Assembly: GCA_021234155.1 (NCBI GenBank)
Contig: JAJEKV010000091.1
Location: 1,311,501-1,375,500 of the forward strand
From: Isoetes taiwanensis
Taxonomy: Eukaryota; Streptophyta; Lycopodiopsida; Isoetales; Isoetaceae
Direction of reading: 5' to 3'
Length of the DNA: 64,000 nucleotides
The notes below the pieces were generated by a model. The model saw only the letters and a list, made by a program, of their open reading frames with translations. It searched no databases and had not been told where the DNA came from. The position numbers were made by a program, and so were the translations under genes. Below, in pieces: positions 21,876-34,703 of this stretch; the stretch's first letter is position 1, and every line of letters starts with the position of its first letter.

Positions 21876-24800
21876 TCTAGAGCCTAGTTGCACTCAACAG
21901 AAACCGACAACACCAAACAACCATGCTGAAAAAAAGAGGCAGAAAAGAAAGAACTTAATGACCTCATCTCACAGAGTTCAACAACCCTAACAAGGTAATG
22001 ACAAAGGGGTTGTTATGAAGGCCAATAGCTTCTCAATACCAACACTTAAGCATATACAACAAAGAAGAAAGGATTCAATGCCACAACTTAAAACTATAGA
22101 ATCAAAGGAAACTCTCTACCAACAAGTAAAAGAGCAAGGGGCTAAGAGCAAGCAATCTACACATTGAGCATAATAGCTTTAAAACCGCCATGGTCAGAGT
22201 AAACACCCTCAAAACCAACTCATTCAAGGGTTCTAGAAAGATGCAATCTTAAGGGCATTTAAAACTCAAGACATCAGATTATGCTTCTTATGTGCCAACC
22301 AACTGTTGCAAAGATGACACTAAATTGTCCTAAGCTAACAAACAATTACGCCCTATGAAATACAAATGGGAACATCTAAACCTATAAATTCAAGAAGAGA
22401 GCATCCTTACCCTTCAAACAAAGCATGAAAACACCACAACAATTGAGAAGTTTGCAAAGCAGGGCAACTAGACTCGTACAAAGGACTTGCACAAATGGGA
22501 ACTAACAAAAGATGAAATTATAGATCCACACATGCAAAGGAGCTCCTTCACCAAGAACTTACATACTCAAAGTCAAGTAACCTCGACCAAAACATCAATC
22601 AAAGTTCAAACCTAAAGGAAGAAAGACGGAACACGAGTTTGAGTGCAAAAATTGAGAGCATGAGGCAAAGGCAGATTAAACAACTAACAACACCAAAAGA
22701 GGATATGAACCGCTCTACCAACATGTAAATGAGCAAGGACACAAGAGCAAGCAATCAACTATTGAGCTTAACAACTTCAAAACCTCCATGGATAAAGTAA
22801 ACAGCTCATTCAAGGGTCCTTGAAGATGCAATCCTAATCGCGTTAACTCACAAGACATCCGATTATGCCTCTCATATGCCGACCAACCGTTGCAACAATG
22901 ACACTATACAACCCTAAGCTAACAAATATATACACCTTATGAACTTCAAATGGAAACGTCAAAACTCATAAATCCGAGCAGAGAATCAAACAATGCAAAC
23001 CTAAAGCATGAAAACACCACAATAAAACTTGAGAAGTTTGCAAAAATAAGCAACCGAACTCCCACAAAGGACTCACACAAATAGGACCGACCAGTGCGCA
23101 ACAAAATGAGATTCACCAAATTATAGATCCAAACCTGCAAACGAGCTTTCCACCACATTTCCACAACTAAAGTCAGTAACATCCGCCAAACATCGTCCAA
23201 AGTCTAAAACCTAAAGGGCAATCCCCAAATGTGTGACTCAAAGGATAATGCAAATAGGAGCCAATGGTCTAGAAACCACAAAGCTGGTGCCCTCCAAATA
23301 AGTGATAGGAAACATGTATAAGAGGGAAAAACAAAAAACCCTATGCGACGAAATCACTCCTAGAAAAAGGCAACTTGGGATATGGATTCAAATGTCTATT
23401 CTCTAAAAATGAAAGGAAGTGCACACAATAGAACATGACTTATAACCTATGGCACAGTTATTGAAAAACGAAAGCTCGACAACTTCAATAGTCAACCAAC
23501 TAAACACCATAAGTTTCAACCAACCAGCACATACAAGGGCCCTTCCAAAGTCGCAATGCTAACACTGAATCCAAAGGTAGTCAATTAAATCTACCTAGAC
23601 CAACCAACTCTTGTAAAGAGAGAAACTGGATGTCTATAAATTCTACGAAGGAGTAACCTTCATTGCGAAACCATCACTCACACTGAATAAACTGTGCCCC
23701 ACAAAATTTAGTGATCTTGTACCTCGACAACCTGCTAAATATCTTGCTAAATATCTTGTGAATCGCTTTTGCAAGTACCACCAACAAAATATGCCATGCT
23801 CTGCTACTCAAAAGGGCTCAAGAAAATAACGAAATTGGACGTTAACAAAAGCCACAACACCTAGATTAAGTATAATGCTTGAAAACATGCATAAAAGCCC
23901 TCTAAAAATCCTTGATAACTCACAGACAGTTTTGCCGTCATATCCACATATAAGCAAAAGGAACCAACTAAAATACCCACCTTAAGCAAATAGAAAACTG
24001 ACTAATCCTCTTTAAATCTAGCTCCTACAAATGCTCTCTAATAAATCTAGCTCCTACAAATGCTCTAAAAACCGGCCCATGCAAGTCTATAATTGGTAAT
24101 GCCATACACCGTTACAGTAAGGCAGAAAAGGCAAGTAAGGGCTAACTTCAAATTTGAAACCTTTTGCATTGTAAGGGCCCATGCCTTAAGGAAGAATGAA
24201 TACACTGAAAAGGTCCTAGCTACATGTGCAAACATACAATCTACAACAAAAAACTACATGTCCATGTTGTTTCCAATTAGTTCTCCATAGCCCAACATAG
24301 ACTTCGTAGATCAGCTAAATCAAAAACACTTTCAATACTCAAGTACAAATCACTCTCAATACATACTCAAATACCAATTACTTTCAACTTACTCAAAAGC
24401 CAGCAAAACAACAATAGACAACTAGTAGGCTTACTGAATTCGACATATACGCAGGGACTATTAAATTCGGCTGCACAAACATTAAAACCTTCAGTTTGAA
24501 CCCCAACTCTCCAGAACACCGGGATTCTATATTATGAAGCCTCTAAATCTTGCTGCATCAGATTCTCCAACGAACAAGAAAAGTACTTGCCATATCATGC
24601 TACGAATACATCATCCTACAAAATATCATGTGCTGTCCACACTTACAAAAGCTATTACTGAACATGGCGAAGTTATTTTATGGAAATGAAGCAAGGAAAT
24701 GACTTTGGCATCTGATGAACCCAATTACAAGTCCATACCCATCTGCAATAACCAAACATTACCTCCAAATAACACCAGGCGAAGACAAAGCCGTTCCAAA

Positions 24801-26790
24801 GCTATTCACAAATAAGTTGCACAAATACATTAACTCTAGATATGTTAAACTCTAGCAGGAGAAAGTAGGCCCACCAACTATCCATCAGATCTAAAAACAT
24901 GAAGGGGTAAAAGATGCCAAGAGATGGAATAAAGGAACCGCATGACCAGAAAAATGCCAAACCTCAAGGAAACGAACACCAAGCTTTCAAGTAACAACCA
25001 ACCGAAACGAAAAGAAACTGGATTGCTCCAAGGCTTCAACCCGTATCTATACCGTGTACCAACTTAGACCATACTGGCAAGAAAAGGTTGAACTACATGA
25101 CTTGCTTGGAAGCGACTGCCGCTGATGCCCAGTTCCAATAATAGCAATGCAGCAAAGTAAAACATTTACACGAACTCGCTTCTTATGACTAAGGTAATAG
25201 ATGCACAAGGATGGAAAAGATCCTAAGCAAAATGGTGCAGGAGGGTCCATATGGTAAAGCTCGGATCAAACATCACTATAGCTCCACCTATAGCTATTTG
25301 CAACTCACAAATGAAAATATTATGCCACAGGTTCCCACAACGGATGGAACCATAGCCCAAGGTAAAGCACTCATCAAGCATCGCGATCGACCTGAACAAA
25401 TGCGAGATGCCTAGAAACTACATAATCAAACTTCAACTTAATACTCGAAAAAAACAGGTCTTAATGTGCAAAGCCGCTGGCATTAACTTAAGAGTTACAA
25501 CAACAAACTTAATAGGATGTGTACTAGGAGGGAGAAACAAACCCCGAGCTTAAGCAAAACAACAAAATTGTAGAAACATGGAGCGTAAGAAACCGAGGCC
25601 AAACCCGGAGGGGAGAAAACAGAGACCAAAAAAAAAAGAGGCGGGGACTCCACCGCACGTAAAGGGGAAGCACCGTGACGTGATCGGGGGTGCGTGGGCA
25701 GACGCAAGGGGGGGCTGGGGAGCTATGAAGCAAAGGAGAGCAGGCAAGGTGTGGCAACGTAACCGCCAAGACAAAATCTTCGAATCGTAAACAAGAGCAA
25801 AAGAAACCAACCAACTCACAATTAGATTGCATCCCAACAAGCCTAAAGGCACGTGTAAGAGCAGAGCCTCTCAGGGGAGCCCAACAACCCGCCTCCCCCC
25901 AGTACTAGATATGCACCGATTGACCGGCTGCACAGAGAGGTTAGAGATAACACGCAGACACAAAGAAATTGCAAGAGATCGGCCGCCTGTGGCCGTGAAC
26001 TCCCCCGCGATACCAACACCTACAAAGAAAAATCCCCGCCAGAGGAATCCCGGCCACCATGGGTCCGCCCAAGCGCAGCCAGCAAAGAAGGCCGGGTCCA
26101 ACCGAAAGCGTAAGAAGGGGAAAACCCGCTGCCAGCCAGCCCAGAACAACCCAGAAAGCACTCGTGGCATCGAGCCCGCCAAACCCGACCCAATCAGGTG
26201 AAACACAACAGGGACACTCATGAGGAAGCAAGCTACTCTTGCGTGGAAAAAAACTCCGCAAACTAAAAATGGGCAGCGAAGCAAAGCAAAACTAGAGGAC
26301 CCTCATCCATCCACCCGAAACGAGCAATCAAACCACCGGGCCAAATCCAAAACCCCATCGAAGCAAAATCCCATCAAGCAAAATCCCAAACCCACCGGAA
26401 GCAAAATTCTAAAACCGGGTGAACGGATGTGGCTCAAGAATCCGCAAGCAGAGCCTAATGGTAGAGGGTTCAAGCCAAACACCTGTAAGGACCAGCCGAG
26501 ACTTACAAAGAAAGCGCGACGCAACAAGCCGCATCCAAGAACGGACCAAACTCCTGCGAACCAACCATAGCCCCGCTGGGAAGGAGTGCTGTCGTCACGA
26601 ACTGGGAGGAGGACAAGCACCAAGAGAAGGCGACGAAGGGAGGAACAAGCGACCAAAGGAGGAGAGGCTCGAAAAACGGCTGATAGAGACAAACGAGGAG
26701 GAAACACACTTAAATACTATAGGGGGCCACATCAACTAGCCTCAAGAAGCGGATTTATCTGCTTATCTCGAAACGCAGATAAATCATACT
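21876..26790 (+). mobile_element. Helitron2/Helentron-like nonautonomous element, copy 2
   Basis: The first about 50 bp repeat those of copy 1 (TCTAGAGCCTAGTTGCACTC onward). The last about 150 bp also repeat it, including the inverted subterminal motif (26733-26747), hairpin (26752-26785) and end ATACT at 26790. The 4.9-kb interior is unrelated to copy 1. It is A-rich with reiterated phrases such as AAACACCACAACAATTGAGA and AACCTAAAG, and GC-rich at 25.6-26.6 kb. No helicase, Rep or other conserved domain is readable. Downstream TACTTGTAGGG rejoins the host gene exactly in frame. Likely inserted in one event as a head-to-tail pair. Confidence 0.82.
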
Positions 26791-28038
26791 TACTTGTAGG
26801 GCACACTCATAATCAGATAGACCATATGTTCAGCAGATTTTTCGTTCGTCTAAGAAGGAAGAAGGCTTTTTGTCTTCCTACTTTGGTTCGAATCATTGAA
26901 GACTCTTACACTCCCATGCCAGTGGTTGAGCTTCTAGTGGAGACTGCTGACTTTAGGGAAGTTGTTTTCTCTCGACGTGGCTCTAGAGAACAAGCTGTGA
27001 ACAAGTTGAACGATATTACGTTTCAACACCACATCAAGTTTTACTTGAAGGATGGACAGAGTTTTTTACAAGGGAAGAAATACACCACTACTAAAGACTG
27101 GAGTCCACCAGAGGGGTTGCGCTTCCTTAAGTATATTCCTGACACTTGCTTAGTAGAATGTGCTGAGCAGCTTCCTCTCAAAAACCCAAAAGAGTCAAAG
27201 CAGCAGAAAAGCACCCCGGCTAACTCCTTAAAAGCAATTGAAAGTGGAATTTCTACGGGCTTTAAGTACTTCCTAGAAGAAGACCAAATGTGGTGGAGAA
27301 GCTTCTTTGCTGAACAAACGATTGTGAATCAAAACTTAGCTCTAAGGCAAATGGAGGAAGCTTTCCATTGGCCTAATGCCTTCCACGAACTCCAGAACCA
27401 GGCAGGCCCGAGCAATGCTACAGTAGCACCAGTAGCACCACCAGTACAAGAAGACGAGGATCGGGTCATGTACCTCGGGCCAAGACGCAAAAATGAGCCT
27501 GTAGGTAATATCACAGAAATTACCAAAGGTATGTTGATTGCTACTCCGACTGAGGACGATGATAAAGGGCGACCTTTCTGGATAGCAAAAGTACTTGACA
27601 CAGTCAAAGAGGAAGGCTTGGTGACTAAACTCAAGATTCACTGGATGGTTACACGTTCAGAAAATGCTTTTGAAGGCAGATATGATTTAGAAATGAAAAG
27701 TCAAGGCAAGGGGAAAAAACTCAAGAGAGTGGGTAATAGGGATGAGCTAGACATACGCAAAGTGAGTATTCTATGTTATGATTTGAAATTGAAATCGACA
27801 ATCGTTTACCGAGGGAGAACAATCAATTTACTTAAGAAGGCATGTAGCTACGAGGAAGAAGATAAAAAGAAGAGGGTGGTAATGCTTCAGCCTCTGACAA
27901 AGGTGTGACGAGGAAGATAACTCAAGCACTTCCTCAAGCGACAGCGAAAGAAGCGAAGGTGACGAAGATGGCATAAATGAGGATGAAGATGTGCTGGATC
28001 CCTCTGTGATCACTCCTCACACTTTTGTACATAACTAA
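26791..28038 (+). pseudogene. DUF7869-type transposase-like gene, 3' part
   Basis: Removing the insertion gives ...KLGF then LLVGHTHNQIDHMFSRF in one frame. This restores the GHTH--ID--FSR motif that closes the DUF7869 core. The rest (to 27908) holds VVFSRRGSREQAV, a Trp-containing region (DQMWWRSFF) and a C-terminal module with GRPFWIAKVLD, LKIHWMV and YRGRTINLLKKA. This module resembles the small chromatin-reader-like tails often seen in this family (inference). A one-base frameshift near 27900 moves the frame into an acidic Ser/Asp/Glu tail (CDEEDNSSSTSSSDSERSEG) ending at TAA 28036-28038. The acidic tail is a sensible end, so the frameshift is probably damage. Confidence 0.8.
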
Positions 28039-28565
28039 GTCTTGTAAAAAGACTGTAAATTTTGTATGTGAATGTGAAGATTTTGTCTTCAATTTTTGAA
28101 AATACTACAATTTCAGTTGTAAACTTCACTTAAAGTTTTGGTTAAAAATATATGTTCCCTCAAATTAGAGGTTCTCTCTAAAAACATACTTCATCCAAAT
28201 TCTTATTGCTAGAAAAGTGTTTCAGAAGTGCAATGAATATTCTATATCAGTTGCTAATTTTATGCAGGCATGAATTACAGTTACTGATGCCACATTTTGG
28301 CAACATAGAAGAGCTTTGCACACAATGACATATCTTTGCTTGCATATTGACTTAAGCATTTGAGTACAAGTACTACAGATCTGAAGACTCACATCACTGA
28401 AGATCACAAGTAGACACTTGGTTGAAGAGCCAAGGAAAGGACATTCATTGAAGATCACACAAGCAAAGCAAGGAAGAAAGATTCAAGCAAATCAAGCTAG
28501 AATTTGAAGATTGGAAGACCCCTCAAGTTGACTTGGTATGTGGCTAATTTGAGTTCTTGGCATGA
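28039..28565. other. No gene recognised
   Basis: AT-rich flank downstream of the DUF7869 gene. A short direct repeat CATTGAAGATCACA occurs twice at about 28390-28460. No inverted counterpart of sequence near 14.2-14.5 kb was found, so the right end of the composite element is not defined. Confidence 0.4.
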
Positions 28566-31821
<3,256 letters not shown>

Positions 31822-31988
31822 CAGTGTTAAAATTTGACGGTTTTCTAACGACAGGCAAAATAATTTTATGCCTTTCGCATAAGTTCTCAAATTCTAACCT
31901 TTCAAATGCCGAACAAAAATTTAAAATGACAGAATCTAAGTTTTTAGTCAAAAAAATATAGAAAAAATACCCATTTATATTACTTGCA

Positions 31989-32497
31989 TTATAACTCAAA
32001 AAAGAGTACATAAATGGATCGACTAACGAGTGGCATTGCTCGCCTGTCTTTTGTTATATACCAATCCTTAAAACACGCTTGCCAATCTATAGATTCAAAT
32101 GGTTCATCACACAATGAGACCAACATTGTTGCATCAAGTGTCCCTAGGTTCATACGAGTTCTTGTAGCACTCTTGATAGCATTTTGGAGAGAAAAACCTC
32201 GCTCACAACTTGTTGCGCTTCCAGGAATGACATGCAACATTGCCATAAATTCATTAGGGCCGGAAAACTATTCCACCAGGTATCACAAGTTCCAATTTCA
32301 TCTCTACAAATAGACCAAGCCACCATCATACCTTTATTCTTCACAGCCCTATAAATTGTCCCAACAAAGTCTTCTCTCTCACTTAAACATCGTAGCCGAT
32401 CAACCTTTGAAGCAGACTTAAAAAAAAACTGTGTATATAGCAGAATACAAAAAGTATTCAATTTTGTTGGATATACAAAATGGTTGGCAAATTGCAT
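31989..32497 (-). pseudogene. hAT transposase C-terminal dimerisation region
   Basis: Two overlapping minus-strand frames cover the 3' end of a hAT transposase. The upstream frame (32497-32150) contains KVDRLRCLSEREDFVG and CDTWWNSFP. The downstream frame (32246-31989) contains the diagnostic dimerisation block VIPGSATSCERGFSLQNAIK with TRTRMNLGTLDATMLVSL after it. P-S-A-CERGFS--N-IK is the conserved core of the hAT C-terminal dimerisation domain. A frameshift near 32240 separates the frames, and the N-terminal BED and catalytic DDE segments are absent. It cannot be active. Confidence 0.85.
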
Positions 32498-32746
32498 TGG
32501 CGACGAGTTAAATTTGACGATGCATATTAATTATTATAGTAACCATTACCGAAACCATTGGCATTCCTAACTAAGTAATTTTATTTATGGTGATATATGT
32601 AGAAATTACAGGCATAAACCATATTACATTAAATATATTGGATGAACTATAAGAAAAAATGAGAGGCAAATCTACATTTTTAGCCTTTCAAATGAAATGA
32701 CGTGTAAATATTTTCTTGTCTTTCCGATGACGGGCATTTGATTATT

Positions 32747-33187
32747 GGGAAAATTCCAAATATACCCCTCAAGTTTGTGAAAATTCCAAAAATACCCTCC
32801 AAATGAAGAGCAGTTTTGGAAAAAAGGTAATAGAGTTTTTGTTGCTCCTCAAATGCAAAAGTTGTCTTCACAAACATTATAGATCGGGAGAAGATCTTCC
32901 GAACGACATCAAATTCATCGAAATCGGAGTTGAAATTCACAAGTTATGCTCCTTTACGTCATTTTTTATAGCACTTACTTAAAACACTATAACTTGAAGA
33001 TTTCAACTCCGTTTTTGACGATTTTGCTGCTATTGGATAGTGCTCACTCATATCTATAATATTTATGAAGGACACTTTTTTAGTTGATTGATCACAAAAA
33101 AGTTATTGCCATTTGAGCTAAACACCCTATTTCTAGGGGTATTTTTGGAATATTTGTAAACTTGAGGGGTATATTTGGAATTTTCCC
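32747..33187. mobile_element. MULE-type MITE nested in the hAT remnant
   Basis: The 441-bp element starts GGGAAAATTCCAAATATACC. About 58 bp at the other end repeat this in inverted orientation with few mismatches. A perfect 9-bp target duplication TTGATTATT flanks it (32738-32746 and 33188-33196). A 9-bp duplication with GGGAAA ends is typical of Mutator-like elements. There is no coding capacity. It inserted after the hAT copy, so it dates that copy as older. Confidence 0.92.
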
Positions 33188-33292
33188 TTGATTATTTGAT
33201 GCCTGTCATATGCAGGGCAAAAAACTTTTCCGCCCGTTTTGACGGGCAAAATAGTAAAAAACGGGCATGAAAGCCATCAAATTTTAACACTG

Positions 33293-34703
33293 CTACGATT
33301 ATCAAGTTTGACTAGTATGTCTTTTCTCAAGTTAGGGACCTTCAGATTTTTAATATTTTGAGAGGGTTTCGCATGAAGGGATTTGAAGCCCGAGACCTGA
33401 GTGCTCAATCTGGGGGAAGGTTTTTGTGTTCCCATGAATCAATAGGCCTGAAGGCAATTTTTTTCAAATCTGAGCTGATTGATGCATGGAGAATAAATCT
33501 GAGCCAATAGATCTGAAACTTGAGCGCTAAGAAATAGAGCTCCATTAATTTTTGTCCAGATCACAAACCTGAGTCCATCGGAATGGAGATCGAGGCCTCA
33601 TAATCCTGCCTGGTAAGAACCTCCAGGTTTGATGGCCATAGGAAAGCCTGAGCATATGTTACCTATGTTCTTTGGCGCCATTTTGTTGCCACTTTGTTAC
33701 CTGGTTTCTTTCTGTTGCACATGTACTCACAGAATTGATGTTACAGGGTGTTTTGCAATGGAGAGCTCGTCCAAACATATTTTCATTTTTCCAAGTGGAA
33801 GTTCTCCTCGGTACTTTCCTCTTTGTCATATACACAAATAATAATGGCAAACGCAATTTTTAATGATCATATCATGAATCTAATCATTTTTCCCATATTT
33901 TGGATTGCCCAAGCCCAAACACGAACACTTGCTTATACGCCACCACATCCTAGAAAATGAACATCCATAAGTAATGCATGGAAAACGTCTTATTACCTGT
34001 AAAATACAATCCAATATAATACCTGTAACTTTTATAATTCTAAATAAAAATGCTTCAGTAATGCGACTCCAACTTTGAAGCTGAAGTGTCCCTGAAAGTG
34101 AACTTCATCAGGCGCCATCTAAGAGCAAATAAGCCCATCCTGAGGGGCTTTGGAGAAAAATCCATACCCAATCAAGCCGGCAGATTGCATTTGCGTGCAT
34201 CCTGCAAGGCAACAAGGCAATAAAAGATACTCAGCGTTCACAGAGAGACAGAAACAATCACATCTACTGCTAAACACAAACAATAAGAAAACATGCATTC
34301 CAAGATCTGATGAGGAAAGAATGACCAGCAAGAAGGGAAGAAAAATAGCTTGCATGTTGAACTTTGATTTACTTCAATAAAAAACTGTCAGCGCATTCTA
34401 AATTAACCAAGCCTTTAATAATCATTTAGGGAACTGCAAATATACGTTAAAGTACAAGGCTTACAAACCTGGATAAGGCAGTTTGCAATCTGCAGTGGTT
34501 GCCTCTGTCTCCTCAAGCTCCAAACATGGCATTGTCTCCCATAGCATATTTAGCATGTTCTTCATCACTGGTCAATTCCCATCTTCAACCTTACAGGAGA
34601 AGATGAACCTTGCTGCTCATGTTATATTCCTGCACTATGAGCCTGCACCATGGCATACGATACTACACAACTGCAGCAGATTGCCAATTGCACCAAGGTC
34701 TGG
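33293..34703. other. Intergenic, probably includes PPR 3' untranslated region
   Basis: No gene is seen. On the minus strand, GGTTTGTAAG near 34467 is a possible 3'-UTR splice donor of the PPR transcript. No DYW-domain coding continues past the PPR stop in any frame. Confidence 0.45.

Larger units (their letters stand above)
31822..33292 (-). mobile_element. hAT transposon remnant
   Basis: The left end CAGTGTTAAAATTTGACGG (from 31822) and the complement of the right end (CAGTGTTAAAATTTGATGG, ending 33292) form terminal inverted repeats with 18 of 19 matching. The flanks share CTACGAT (31815-31821 and 33293-33299), consistent with an 8-bp hAT target duplication that has lost one base. The interior holds the C-terminal transposase region on the minus strand and a later MITE insertion. 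At 1.47 kb it is a deleted, nonautonomous copy. Confidence 0.85.

Noticed and set aside
25871-26284. Membrane-protein-like minus-strand ORF rich in Leu/Phe
   Set aside because: Hydrophobic runs follow from the complement of Lys/Pro-rich composition. No signal peptide followed by a conserved domain.
25495-26740. Overlapping ORFs above 100 residues on both strands in Helitron2 copy 2
   Set aside because: They fall in a locally GC-rich noncoding interior, overlap in several frames, and show Pro/Arg or Leu/Cys composition without domains. The part of the 26586-27908 frame before 26791 is element sequence fused in frame by chance.
20693-26793. Interpretation of the insertion as a CACTA or Harbinger element with a 3-bp CTT duplication
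   Set aside because: The shared CTT can be read as a duplication, but the termini are not symmetric inverted repeats. The inverted copy of the 5' end lies about 45 bp inside the 3' end before a hairpin, which fits Helitron2 better.
32680-32940. 86-residue minus-strand ORF across the MITE end
   Set aside because: It spans the junction between the hAT remnant and the MULE MITE and so cannot be an ancestral protein.
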